Shown here one piece after another: positions 23,147 through 31,324 of a stretch of 36,664 nt of DNA; the first letter of the stretch is position 1, and each line of letters opens with the position of its first letter. The notes under the pieces were generated by a model. That model was not told the origin of the DNA. It saw only the letters and a list, made by a program, of their open reading frames with translations, and made no database searches. The stretch covers positions 1 to 36,664 of the forward strand of contig JAAZAR010000034.1 in the NCBI GenBank assembly GCA_012514235.1, in the 5' to 3' direction. This DNA comes from Actinomycetota bacterium (GTDB taxonomy: Bacteria > Actinomycetota > Thermoleophilia > UBA2241). The position numbers and the translations under genes are program-made.

Positions 23147-23635
23147 ATGATCACGGTATGTCTGTGGTTCGACGATCAGGCCGAGGAGGCCGCGCGGCTG
23201 TACACGACGGTACTGCGCGACGGCTCGCTCGGCCGGGTGACCAGGTACGACGAGGTAAGCGCAGGGCCCTCCGGCAAGCAGCCGGGATCGGTGATGACGG
23301 TCGAGTTCGAGGCCGAAGGGCAGAGCTTCATGGCGCTCAACGGAGGTCCCCTGTTCACGTTCACCGAGGCGACGTCCCTGGTCGTCTATCGGGACACGCA
23401 GGAGGAGATCGACGAAGTCTGGGCGGCTCTCACCGAGGGCGGTCAGGAGCAGCCCTGCGGCTGGCTCAAGGACCGCTTCGGGGTCTCGTGGCAGGTGGTG
23501 CCCAGCGACCTGGCGTCGCTCATGGAGGCGGACGACCCCGCCGCGGCGCGGAGGGTCACGGAGGCGCTGTTCTCGATGAAGAAGATCGACGTCGAGGCGC
23601 TGCGCCGGGCCAAGGCGGGCGAGTCTGTCTCGTAG
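23147..23635 (+). CDS. PhnB/VOC-family protein (3-demethylubiquinone methyltransferase-like fold)
   Basis: This 162-residue protein matches the PhnB-type VOC fold: N-terminal ITVCLWFDDQAEEAARLYTTVL, central VMTVEFEAEGQSFMALNGGP, and late EGGQEQPCGWLKDRFGVSWQVVP with the Trp-Leu-Lys-Asp-Arg-Phe-Gly pattern. Such proteins are usually annotated as 3-demethylubiquinone-9 3-methyltransferase-like, but the fold is not a methyltransferase and the function is unknown. Conserved WLKDRFGVSWQ is typical of the group. The ATG at 23147 follows GGAGCGGAG; a GTG one codon upstream is possible. It is divergent from the secreted hydrolase gene, 187 bp away. Confidence 0.85.
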   Translation: MITVCLWFDDQAEEAARLYTTVLRDGSLGRVTRYDEVSAGPSGKQPGSVMTVEFEAEGQSFMALNGGPLFTFTEATSLVVYRDTQEEIDEVWAALTEGGQEQPCGWLKDRFGVSWQVVPSDLASLMEADDPAAARRVTEALFSMKKIDVEALRRAKAGESVS

Positions 23636-23747
23636 GAGCAGGCTCGCCCGGGTCAGCCGGCCCCGGCATGGGCGGTCCAGCGGCATGCGCGGTCCCGCCG
23701 CCGCGAGGACCGAGCAGATGACGGAGGCGAGACGGCGAGGAGGCCGC

Positions 23748-24608
23748 GTGGACGAGACCACCGATCGGATCGACCGTCTGTACGAGCTCCCGCCCGCCGA
23801 GTTCACGGCCGCGCGCAACGAAGTGGCGCGCGAGCTGCGCGCGGCGGGCCGCCGCGATGAGGCGGAGCGCGTCAAGGGGCTTCGCAGGCCTACGGCGGCG
23901 GCCGGCGCCGTGAACCGGCTCGTGCGGGAGCACCGCGCCGACGTGGAGGAGTTCCTGCGGGCTGCGGCCGCGCTGCGCGACGCGCAGTTCGGCGGCACGG
24001 GCGACCGCGAGGCGGCGACGAGGGAGGAGCGCGAGGCGCTCGCACGGCTCCTCGCCGCCGGGGGCGAGGAGGTCCGCCAGTCGCTGCTCGCAGCCGCCGT
24101 GGACGACGACGCGGCGCAGCGTCTCCTGGAGGCGCGGCTCGAGCGCGAGCTTGAGCCGAGCGGCTTCGGCACCCTGCTCGAGCACGCGCCGGCCGAGGGC
24201 CGGCGCCTCGAGCCCGCGACCCGGAAAGCCCGGGGCGGGGCGATTAGATCGACGCAGTCAAGGCCTGCCGGACCGGCACCCGACGAAGCCGGTCCGAAGG
24301 CGGCGAAGAGCGACGACCAGCCGCGGCGCGCTCCCGAGAAGGGGATCTCGAGCGGCGGCGGACGGAGCGACAGCGAGTCGCGGCCGGCCGAGCGGCGGCG
24401 GAGCGATGAGCGGCGCGACGACGAAGCAGCGCGCCGGCTACAGAAGGCGAAGGACGAGCTTCGGGAAGCCGCCGACGGACTGCGCGCGGCCGAGGCCGAG
24501 GAGCGCCAGGCCCATCGCCACTGGGAGCAGACACGCGAGGAGCTCGAGAAGGCGCGCGCCGCGCTGGACGCGGCACACGAGAGACTCGACCGTCTGCGCG
24601 GCCGCTAG
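23748..24608 (+). CDS. Coiled-coil hypothetical protein
   Basis: This 286-residue, highly charged protein has an N-terminal helical region (about residues 1-135) with IDRLYELPPAEFTAARNEVA and VKGLRRPTAAAGAVNRLVRE. A disordered Pro/Arg/Ser/Glu-rich linker (about 150-220) and a C-terminal coiled coil (about 222-285) follow. The N-terminal pattern (LPxxEFTAARNxxAxxLRxxGxxxEAxxVKxLRxP) recurs in unnamed actinobacterial proteins, as I recall; the function is unknown. The GTG at 23748 follows CGAGGAGG (23736-23743) and is preferred over the upstream ATGs at 23685 and 23718. It converges with the Rieske reductase gene, 13 bp apart. Confidence 0.75.
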   Translation: MDETTDRIDRLYELPPAEFTAARNEVARELRAAGRRDEAERVKGLRRPTAAAGAVNRLVREHRADVEEFLRAAAALRDAQFGGTGDREAATREEREALARLLAAGGEEVRQSLLAAAVDDDAAQRLLEARLERELEPSGFGTLLEHAPAEGRRLEPATRKARGGAIRSTQSRPAGPAPDEAGPKAAKSDDQPRRAPEKGISSGGGRSDSESRPAERRRSDERRDDEAARRLQKAKDELREAADGLRAAEAEERQAHRHWEQTREELEKARAALDAAHERLDRLRGR

Positions 24609-24621
24609 GACCGCGGCAGGC

Positions 24622-26190
24622 TCACGCCACGCCCCTCAGCCGCTCGGCGAACACGCCGTGCCGGGCGCCCGTAAGCTCGCCGAACGACGGCAGGCGCCCG
24701 AGGCGCATCAGCTCCATGAACGCGCCGAGCTCCGTGTCGCGCGTGCCGCAGGCCGCGAGCACTTGGTCCCCGGCCGCGAAGACGACGGTGAAGTCGCGGC
24801 CGTCCGGATCCCCCAGCACGAGATGCTCGTCCCAGCCTCGGCCCGCGCCGGCGTAGCCGAGCTGCAGGTCGAAGTGCTGCGTCCAGAAGAACGGCACGCC
24901 CGTGAACGCCGCGTCGTCGCCGCTCATACTCGCCGCCGCCGCGCGCCCGTGCTGCTCGGCGAGGCGCCAGTGCTCGATGCGTACGTCCTTTCCGCTGTAC
25001 GGATCGGGATAGCGCGCGACGTCGCCGACGGCCCAGACGGCCTCGGCCGCCCGAAGCCGGCCGTCCACCGGGATCCCGCCGTCGCGGTCGAGGTCGATCC
25101 CGCCCACGAACTCCGTCGCCGGCGCGACCCCGATGCCGACCACCACGATGTCCGCCGGCAGTGTCGATCCGTCATCGAGTCGGACGCCACGTACGGCTCC
25201 GTCACCCTCCATGGCGACGATCTTCCGTCCCAGAGCGAAGCGGACGCCGTGCTCCTCGTGGACGGCCTGCACCATGCGGCCGACACGCTCGCCGAACGCA
25301 GCGGCGAAGGGCACGGCATCGGGCGCGGTCACCGTGACGTCCAGGCCCCGCGTCCGCAGGCTCGCCGCCACCTCCATGCCGATGAACCCGGCACCGGCGA
25401 TGACGACCCGGTTCGCCGTGTCGACGAGTCCGATGAGGCGTTCGCAGTCGGCCCGGGAGCGGAGCGTGACCACGCCGGGCAGATCGCCGCCCGGAACGTC
25501 CAGCCGCCTCGGGACGCCGCCGGTTGCCACGAGCGCGGCGTCGAACGCGAGCGTCGTCCCGTCCTCGAGCACCACGGTGCGGCCGGCCGCATCCAGCTCG
25601 GCCACGCGGCCGGCCACCCGCTCGACCCCGAGCTCGTCGTAGAACGCCGGGGGACGCAGCGGCAGCATGTCCTCCCCCAGCTCTCCCGCCAGGTAGTCCT
25701 TGCTCAGATTGGGGCGGTCGTACGGCCACGTGTCCTCGGGGGTGATCATCAGGAGGCGGCCGGCGTAGCCACGCCGCCGCAACTCCTCCATCGCCGCCTG
25801 AGCCGCGGCTCCGCCGCCGACGACGACGAAGGTCCGGGTATCGGACGGGTCGCGCCCACCCTTCGCGCCTCCGGCCGGGGGACGCCTCTGGTCCTCCACG
25901 TAGACGTCCTCGCCGTCCACCCTGACCGCGTAGGTCGCGATCCCGTCCAGAGCGGGCGGCTCGAGCAGCTCACCGCTCCGCACGTCGTACGTGGCCTTGT
26001 GCCAGGGACAGAGCAGTCGCGGGCCCGAGAGGTTTCCCTCACGCAGCGGCCCGCCCCAGTGCGGGCAGCGGGCCGCCGTCGCACAGAACCTCCCGTCCAC
26101 CCTGGCCAGCAGCACCGTGCGGTCGCCCACCTTGACGGTGGTCATCTGGCCGTCGGCCAGGTCTCCGGTACCCGCGACGCGGACTTCCAC
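24622..26190 (-). CDS. Rieske-domain FAD/NAD reductase (AIF-like / ferredoxin reductase-like)
   Basis: This 522-residue protein fuses an N-terminal Rieske [2Fe-2S] domain (about 1-100; ligands Cys42, His44, Cys61, His64 in CPHWGG and CPWHKATYD) to a pyridine nucleotide-disulfide reductase module (about 118-430; TFVVVGGGAAAQAA, VVIAGAGFIGMEVAASL, and VWAVGDVA for FAD). A reductase C-terminal domain closes it. This order matches the AIFM3-like/AifL family, which passes electrons between NAD(P)H and partner proteins. The GTG at 26190 follows an excellent GGAGGAGGAGGG site. An ATG at 26250 is 12 bases after a TAGGGT box and could serve as a second, nearly leaderless start. The redox partner is unknown. 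Confidence 0.9.
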   Translation of the reverse strand: MEVRVAGTGDLADGQMTTVKVGDRTVLLARVDGRFCATAARCPHWGGPLREGNLSGPRLLCPWHKATYDVRSGELLEPPALDGIATYAVRVDGEDVYVEDQRRPPAGGAKGGRDPSDTRTFVVVGGGAAAQAAMEELRRRGYAGRLLMITPEDTWPYDRPNLSKDYLAGELGEDMLPLRPPAFYDELGVERVAGRVAELDAAGRTVVLEDGTTLAFDAALVATGGVPRRLDVPGGDLPGVVTLRSRADCERLIGLVDTANRVVIAGAGFIGMEVAASLRTRGLDVTVTAPDAVPFAAAFGERVGRMVQAVHEEHGVRFALGRKIVAMEGDGAVRGVRLDDGSTLPADIVVVGIGVAPATEFVGGIDLDRDGGIPVDGRLRAAEAVWAVGDVARYPDPYSGKDVRIEHWRLAEQHGRAAAASMSGDDAAFTGVPFFWTQHFDLQLGYAGAGRGWDEHLVLGDPDGRDFTVVFAAGDQVLAACGTRDTELGAFMELMRLGRLPSFGELTGARHGVFAERLRGVA

Positions 26191-26344
26191 GACTCCCTCC
26201 TCCTCCAGCGTCCACAGCACGATGGATGCTCCGGACGAATCGGCTCCCATCGGACGGCTCGCACCCTATCCTTCCCCGGCGTTGCGCCCTCGTGAGACCG
26301 CGGACGTTGGCCGCTCTGGGACCCAGCGCCGTGAGAATGAGGAA

Positions 26345-26365
26345 GGCCGGCCCGGCGAGCCGGCC
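26345..26365 (-). terminator. Terminator of the tetR-HAD operon
   Basis: GGCCGGC (26345-26351) and GCCGGCC (26359-26365) form a 7-bp stem, extendable with GC bases from the loop. On the minus strand it is followed by TTCCTCATTCT, the most T-rich trailer among the hairpins here. Confidence 0.55.
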
Positions 26366-26370
26366 CGATC

Positions 26371-26982
26371 TCACTCTTGAAGCAGATCGAGCAGGTCAAA
26401 CTGACGCCGGGCAATCCACTCGGGTCTCGAGCGCAGAAGGCGCTCCTCGCCGTGCCATCCCCAGGCCGCGCCGACGACGGTGGCGCCGGCAGCCTTGGCC
26501 TCGACGACATCTCCCACGGTGTCGCAGACGTACCAGGGCTCGAGCGACCCGCCGTAGCGCCTGCGGGCCGCTCGTGTCTTGAGCGTCTTGCTCGACTCGA
26601 TGTCGCCGCCCATGACGTCCGCGACGCCCCTCACTCCGCTCGCCTCGAGCGCTCGCCGCACGTCGGACGTGGCGCTGGAGGTGATCACGAGCACGACGTG
26701 ATCCCCGGCAAGCCGCTCGATAACCTCCGGCATACCGGAGAAGAGCTCAGGCGTCAGCTCCGCCCACGCCTCCTCCATCTCGGAGACGACGTGGTCCGGC
26801 AGTCCTGCCCTCGCGAGCCCCTCGAACCAGTTCGAGTCCATGAGGTCACGGAAGACGGCCGACGTGGCCCGGTCGTGCAGACCGTGCGCCTGCAGCGTCT
26901 CCACGAAGACGGGGACTTGCCCGCACCAGGAGTCGGCGATCACCCCGTCGAAGTCGAACATGACCAGCTTCTTCGCGGTCAC
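26371..26982 (-). CDS. HAD-superfamily hydrolase, cotranscribed with the TetR gene
   Basis: This 203-residue protein has HAD motif I MFDFDGVIAD (Asp10 nucleophile, Asp12 acid/base), motif II VLVITSSAT, motif III Lys in SSKTLKT, and motif IV CDTVGDVVEA with the two acids. The helical cap lies at about 18-80, as in phosphoglycolate phosphatase-like members. Probably a cytosolic phosphatase for a small phosphorylated metabolite; the substrate is unknown. The GTG start overlaps the TetR stop by four bases (GTGA, 26979-26982), so translation is probably coupled. Being under the same repressor as the glycyl radical enzyme operon suggests it serves that pathway, or repairs a toxic side product. This is inference. 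Confidence 0.87.
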   Translation of the reverse strand: MTAKKLVMFDFDGVIADSWCGQVPVFVETLQAHGLHDRATSAVFRDLMDSNWFEGLARAGLPDHVVSEMEEAWAELTPELFSGMPEVIERLAGDHVVLVITSSATSDVRRALEASGVRGVADVMGGDIESSKTLKTRAARRRYGGSLEPWYVCDTVGDVVEAKAAGATVVGAAWGWHGEERLLRSRPEWIARRQFDLLDLLQE

Positions 26983-27632
26983 TCGGACTCGACCGCCCCC
27001 TGCGCAGCGAGATGCAGCAACGCCTCCCGAGCGTTCGCCAGGGCGGCCTCGAGGTCGAATCCGGGGGCCGCCACGACCATCTGGATGTAGAGGCCGTCGA
27101 GCAGGACCGAGGCGAATTCGCCAAGGCGCGCGTAGTCGGACGTCGTGTTCACCGGGGAGAGGACCTCCGCGGCCCAGTCGTACCAGGCCTGGTAGATGGT
27201 CTTGAGGTGCTCGTGGAGGTCGGCGTCGCGGGAGGCCTCGGGCAGCAGCTCGTAGAACGCCGAGAAGCTCCTCACCCGGTCCTCGAGCTGCCGGGCGCTG
27301 CCGACGAACAGGTCGATGCGCTCCTCGAGCGTCGCATGCTCGGGAGGGGTGCGGCCGAAGACGCCCGACTGGCTGATCACGAGTTCCTCGAGCAGCGCCC
27401 TCATCAACTGCTGCTTGCCGCCAAAGTAGTACCACACGCCGGCCTTGTTGACCTTGGCCTCCGCCGAGATCGCCTGGAGTGTCATCCGCCGGTAGCCTCG
27501 CTCGGTGAGGATCTTGAGCGCCGCCGCGAGGATCTTCTGGGCCGTCGGGTGGAGCTTATGCGGGACGGGGCTGCGTACGCCGAAGGCCTGGGCGTCGGTC
27601 CGCCCGTCCTCTTCAGGTTGAGTCGCGGTCAT
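26979..27632 (-). CDS. TetR-family transcriptional repressor, divergent from the glycyl radical enzyme operon
   Basis: This 217-residue protein has an N-terminal TetR DNA-binding domain (about residues 27-85): AQKILAAALKILTERGYRRM, then QAISAEAKVNKAGVWYYFGGK with the recognition helix, then a helical ligand domain that I cannot assign. Length and layout are normal. The gene is transcribed away from the glycyl radical enzyme operon, and an operator copy sits inside its own promoter, so it very likely represses itself and the operon until an inducer binds. The inducer is probably a substrate or product of the enzyme; this is inference. The ATG at 27632 has only a weak ribosome-binding site. Confidence 0.92.
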   Translation of the reverse strand: MTATQPEEDGRTDAQAFGVRSPVPHKLHPTAQKILAAALKILTERGYRRMTLQAISAEAKVNKAGVWYYFGGKQQLMRALLEELVISQSGVFGRTPPEHATLEERIDLFVGSARQLEDRVRSFSAFYELLPEASRDADLHEHLKTIYQAWYDWAAEVLSPVNTTSDYARLGEFASVLLDGLYIQMVVAAPGFDLEAALANAREALLHLAAQGAVESE

Positions 27633-27715
27633 GTCTGTCCGATCTGCTTCCGGGTCGCCGGAGGAGCCTGGCGGCTACCAGCTTACCCAGTCGACGAGAA
27701 GGCGTGCGCCACCCG

Positions 27716-27743
27716 AGCATACTCACCCGACCGGGTGAGTCAA
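27716..27743 (-). promoter_or_regulatory. tetR promoter
   Basis: On the minus strand TTGACT (27738-27743) and TATGCT (27716-27721) are separated by 16 bases. Both boxes are near consensus. The spacer is nearly filled by operator copy 1, so a bound TetR protein would exclude RNA polymerase. Confidence 0.75.
27721..27740. promoter_or_regulatory. TetR operator, copy 1 (tetR promoter spacer)
   Basis: The sequence is ACTCACCCG, a two-base centre AC, then CGGGTGAGT: exact 9-bp arms. It is the reverse complement of operator copy 2. The size and 2-bp centre fit a TetR dimer site. Confidence 0.8.
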
Positions 27744-27778
27744 CCACGATGTCCGGCGCTGACTGGCCCTCGGCAACG

Positions 27779-27806
27779 TTGACAGCGCGGGGTAGTGGAG
27801 TAACAT
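27779..27806 (+). promoter_or_regulatory. Promoter of the glycyl radical enzyme operon
   Basis: A consensus -35 TTGACA (27779-27784) and a good -10 TAACAT (27801-27806) are 16 bases apart. The expected transcription start (about 27812-27814) falls inside operator copy 2. Confidence 0.78.
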
Positions 27807-27809
27807 CAG

Positions 27810-27837
27810 CCCAACTCACCCGGTCGGGTGAGTTGGG
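27810..27837. promoter_or_regulatory. TetR operator, copy 2 (over the operon's transcription start)
   Basis: The core 27814-27833 repeats the copy 1 sequence in the opposite orientation (9-bp arms, centre GT). Here symmetry extends to 13-bp arms, CCCAACTCACCCG and its complement. The larger symmetry suggests the stronger site. Confidence 0.8.
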
Positions 27838-27894
27838 GCCATGGATCCCGTGTGGATCTGCACCGCCGGTCGAGGATCGAGGAGGGGGGCCAGG

Positions 27895-30336
27895 ATGGCA
27901 ACCAGGGCCGAGGAGATCGAGGGAGGCACGGTCGTCTCCCTGCCCGTGAGCGCGGAATGGGAGGCGGACCTCCGGCCGCGCATCGCGCGCCTCCGCGCGC
28001 AGTACTTCACGCACAAGCCGTCGGTGTGCCTCGAGCGCGCCCTCTCCTACACCGAGGTCTTCAAGGAGACCGAGGGCAAGCCCATGGTCATCCGCCGCGC
28101 CAAGGGCCTCAAGCGCATCTGCGAGACCAAGACCATCCTCATCCAGGACGATGAGCTCATCGTCGGCAACGCCGGCCGCAAACCGCGGACCGGCATCCTC
28201 GGTCCTGAGATGTCGAACTACTGGTTCGACAAGGAGCTCGACACGCTGAGCACGCGGCCGCAGGACCCGTACATCGTGGACGAGGAGCAGAAACAGCTCT
28301 TCCGCGAGCAGATCTACCCCTACTGGAAGGGCAAGACGGTCATCGAGCACTGGCTGAAGCGGGTGCCGGCCGACACGCGCGCGCTCGGCTACGAGACCGG
28401 CGTGATCGACGTCGAGATCAAGACGGAGTCCGGCCCGGGCGAGATCGCCCCCGGCTACGGCGAGATCCTGCTCCCCAAGGGCTGGGGCGGCATCCGCCGC
28501 TGGGCCGAGGAGCGGCTGGCGGCGCTCGACCCGGCCGACCCGGCGAACGAGGAGAAGGGGTACTTCCTCGAAGCCGTGATCATCGCCATGGAGGCGATGG
28601 GCATCCTCGCGCGCCGGCACGCCGACGCGGCGCGCGAGCTGGCGAGGAGATCGTCGCCGGAGCGCGCCGCCGAGCTCGAGAAGGTCGCGGAGGTGTGCGA
28701 CTGGATCGCCACGGAGCCGCCGCGCACCTTCCACGAGGCGTTGCAGCTCGTGTGGTTCGCGCAGTTCAGCCTGATGATCGAGCTCAACGCCCCCTCGTAC
28801 TCGCCGAACCGCATGGACCAGTACCTGTTCCCTTACTACGAGGCGGCGCTGCAGAGCGGCGAGCTGACGCACGACGAGGCCCAGGAGCTGCTCGAGTGCC
28901 TGTGGATCAAGTTCGCGGAGCAGTGCTGGATCCTCAACGCCAACTGCTGCCAGTACTTCGCCGGCTACCAGGGCTTCTTCAACGTCACCGCCGGCGGCGT
29001 CAAGGCCGACGGCGAGGACGCCACCAACGCCGTCAGCTACATGATGCTGCAGGCCACCATGGACTGCCGTCTCAACTCACCGTCGGTCGCCGTGCGCCTG
29101 CACCGGAATTGCCCGGAGGAGTTCCTGCTCAAGGTCGCCGAGCTCGCACGCCTGGGCACGGGGTTCCCTGCGATCCACAACGACGAGGTCGGGATCAAGG
29201 CCCTGTTGCGCAAGGGCGCCACGACCGAGGACGCGCGCGACTGGTGCCTCGTCGGCTGCGTCGAGCCCAACCTGCCCGGCAAGCTCCACCAGTGGAGCGA
29301 CTACGGCCATTACAACTTCGGCTCCGCCGTCGAGTTCGCGCTCTTCAACGGCGAGCACCTGCTGAGCGGCCGCAAGCTCGGGCTCGAGACCGGCGACCCC
29401 AACGACTTCGAGACCTTCGAGGAGTTCGAGGCGGCCGTGATGGCGCAGCTCGCCAACGAGCTGCGCCACATCGCCATCCAGGGACACATCACGGAGGCGC
29501 TGCACCGCGACCTGCTCCCGTGCGCGCTCGCCTCGTCCCTGATCCTCGACTGCATCGACAACGGCGCCGACCTGCTGCGCGGCGGCGCCCGCTACAAGCG
29601 CGGCCCCGGGACGCTCGGCATCGGCATCGCCGACGGCGTCAACTCCCTGGCCGCCGTCAAGAAGCTCGTCTACGATGAGAAGCGCCTCACCATGGACGAG
29701 CTCCGCGAGGCGCTCCGCGCCGACTTCGAGGGCTACGAAGAGGTGCGCGACCTCTGCCTCTCCGCTCCCAAGTACGGCAACGACGACGACGCGGTGGACC
29801 AGTACGTGCGCCACTTCGCGCACTTCGTCGTCGCCGAGCACGACAAGTACGACACGCTCACCGGCGGCAAGATGATGCCGTCCTGGTACCCGGTGTCCTC
29901 GAACGTGCCCCAGGGCATGACCGTGGCGGCGCTGCCGAGCGGCCGCAAGGCCGGCAAGCCGCTCGCCGACGGCGTCTCCCCGAACCAGGGGACGGACCGG
30001 CTCGGGCCGACGGCCGTGCTGCGCTCGGTCGGCAAGTTCCAGCACGAGGACCTCGACGGCGGCACGCTGCTCAACGTCAAGTTCGAGCCCCAGGTGCTGG
30101 CCGGCGAGGAGGGCCTGCAGCGCTTCGCCGCCTATCTCCGTGCCTTCCTCGACCTGCCCATCTACCACATCCAGTTCAACGTGGTCGACGAGAAGACGCT
30201 GCGCTGCGCGCAGGCCCGCCCGGACGAGTACCGGTCGCTGCTGATCCGCGTGGCCGGCTACAGCGCCTTCTTCGTCGAGCTGCACGAGGACATCCAGAAT
30301 GACATCATCTCCCGGACGGCGAACGCCCGCCTCTGA
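27895..30336 (+). CDS. Glycyl radical enzyme of unknown substrate (choline lyase/diol dehydratase-like group)
   Basis: This 813-residue enzyme has the PFL-like barrel and a C-terminal glycyl radical domain. The radical glycine is Gly788 in RVAGYSAFFVEL, followed by DIQNDIISRT. The thiyl radical residue is Cys455 in GCVEP, with general base Glu457. The single Cys-Val-Glu excludes pyruvate formate-lyase, which has Cys-Cys. After it, PGKLHQWSDYG resembles CutC (QW shared), but Asp469 at +12 from Glu457 is where diol dehydratases have Asp, and +15 is His472 instead of the CutC Tyr. At GEIAPGY, Glu183 occupies a substrate-contact position that, as I recall, is His in diol dehydratases and Asp in CutC. 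Substrate therefore unknown. The ATG at 27895 follows GAGGAGGGGGG; an earlier ATG at 27841 is in frame but lacks this site. Oxygen-sensitive by family. Confidence 0.93.
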   Translation: MATRAEEIEGGTVVSLPVSAEWEADLRPRIARLRAQYFTHKPSVCLERALSYTEVFKETEGKPMVIRRAKGLKRICETKTILIQDDELIVGNAGRKPRTGILGPEMSNYWFDKELDTLSTRPQDPYIVDEEQKQLFREQIYPYWKGKTVIEHWLKRVPADTRALGYETGVIDVEIKTESGPGEIAPGYGEILLPKGWGGIRRWAEERLAALDPADPANEEKGYFLEAVIIAMEAMGILARRHADAARELARRSSPERAAELEKVAEVCDWIATEPPRTFHEALQLVWFAQFSLMIELNAPSYSPNRMDQYLFPYYEAALQSGELTHDEAQELLECLWIKFAEQCWILNANCCQYFAGYQGFFNVTAGGVKADGEDATNAVSYMMLQATMDCRLNSPSVAVRLHRNCPEEFLLKVAELARLGTGFPAIHNDEVGIKALLRKGATTEDARDWCLVGCVEPNLPGKLHQWSDYGHYNFGSAVEFALFNGEHLLSGRKLGLETGDPNDFETFEEFEAAVMAQLANELRHIAIQGHITEALHRDLLPCALASSLILDCIDNGADLLRGGARYKRGPGTLGIGIADGVNSLAAVKKLVYDEKRLTMDELREALRADFEGYEEVRDLCLSAPKYGNDDDAVDQYVRHFAHFVVAEHDKYDTLTGGKMMPSWYPVSSNVPQGMTVAALPSGRKAGKPLADGVSPNQGTDRLGPTAVLRSVGKFQHEDLDGGTLLNVKFEPQVLAGEEGLQRFAAYLRAFLDLPIYHIQFNVVDEKTLRCAQARPDEYRSLLIRVAGYSAFFVELHEDIQNDIISRTANARL

Positions 30337-30376
30337 CGCGGCGACCGGCGGACGGAACGGTGGCGGCGAGGCGGGC

Positions 30377-31324
30377 GTGCGGCGCGATGAGGCGGACGTG
30401 ACCGAGCCCGGCGTGACGGGCCGGGTCTTCGACGTGCAGCGCTTCTCGCTGCACGACGGCCCCGGCATCCGCACGGTCGTCTTCCTCAAGGGCTGCCCGC
30501 TGCGCTGCGCCTGGTGCGCCAACCCTGAGTCGCAGCGGCCGGACCCGCAGATCGCCTGGTTCGCGAACCTCTGCGTCGGCTGCGGCCGCTGCGCGGAGGC
30601 CTGCCCGCGGGGCGCCGTCACGATCGACGGCGGGCGCCCCCTCACTGACCGCCGCCTCTGTGCCGCCTGCGGACGGTGCGCCGCCGCCTGCCCCCGGCAG
30701 GCGCGCCGGCTGATGGGCTGCAGCGTGTCCGTGGACGAGGTCATGCAGGAGGTGCGGCGGGACGCGCCCTTCTTCCGGCGGTCGGGCGGCGGCGTCACGT
30801 TCTCCGGCGGCGAGCCACTCTCGCAGCCCCTCTTCCTGCTCGAGTGCCTGCGGCGCTGTCGACGCTGGGGCTACCACACCGCGGTCGAGACCTGCGGCTA
30901 CGCTCGCTGGGACGACCTGGAGGAGGCAGCCGGACTCACCGACCTCTTCCTCTTCGACATCAAGCTCGTGGACCCGCTCCGGCACGAGAGACTGACCGGC
31001 GTGCGCAACGAGCTGATCGTCGACAATCTCGAGAGGCTGCTGGCTTTGGGCGCAGCGGTGGTGGTGCGGGTGCCCGTGCTCCCGGGAGTGAACGACGACC
31101 GGGAGAGCATGCGTGCCCTGGGGGAGTTCGTCGCCGGCCGTCCCGCCGTCCGCACGGTCGAACTCCTGCCCGGGCACGAGCTCGGAGCCCACAAGTACGC
31201 CGCGCTCGATCTCGCGGCCCCGACGTTCGGGGCGCCCCTGCGCGAGCGCCTGGTGTCGGACGCGGCCGAGATCGAGCGCGGAGCGCACGGCGTCGAGTGC
31301 CGCGTGGCGCAGGGACTGTCGTGA
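30377..31324 (+). CDS. Glycyl radical enzyme activating enzyme (radical SAM)
   Basis: This 315-residue protein installs the glycyl radical on the preceding enzyme using S-adenosylmethionine. The radical-SAM motif is Cys40-x3-Cys44-x2-Cys47 in KGCPLRCAWC. Two ferredoxin-like [4Fe-4S] sites follow (CVGCGRCAEACP and CAACGRCAAACP), as in activases of non-PFL glycyl radical enzymes; PFL activase lacks them. SAM-binding stretches GGVTFSGGEPL and VETCGYA are intact, as is DIKLVDPLRHERLTG. The start is one of GTG 30377, 30398 or 30413; an ATG at 30299 would overlap the enzyme gene by 38 bp and is less likely. It is 40 bp after the enzyme gene and overlaps the transporter gene by four bases. Confidence 0.93.
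   Translation: MRRDEADVTEPGVTGRVFDVQRFSLHDGPGIRTVVFLKGCPLRCAWCANPESQRPDPQIAWFANLCVGCGRCAEACPRGAVTIDGGRPLTDRRLCAACGRCAAACPRQARRLMGCSVSVDEVMQEVRRDAPFFRRSGGGVTFSGGEPLSQPLFLLECLRRCRRWGYHTAVETCGYARWDDLEEAAGLTDLFLFDIKLVDPLRHERLTGVRNELIVDNLERLLALGAAVVVRVPVLPGVNDDRESMRALGEFVAGRPAVRTVELLPGHELGAHKYAALDLAAPTFGAPLRERLVSDAAEIERGAHGVECRVAQGLS

Noticed and set aside
27895..30336. Annotation of the glycyl radical enzyme as pyruvate formate-lyase
   Set aside because: True PFL has two adjacent cysteines; this enzyme has a single Cys followed by Val-Glu, and its activase carries two extra ferredoxin clusters that PFL activase lacks.
29077..30798. 573-codon minus-strand frame opposite the glycyl radical enzyme and activase
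   Set aside because: Antisense to two genes with complete catalytic motifs; its composition is that of a shadow frame.
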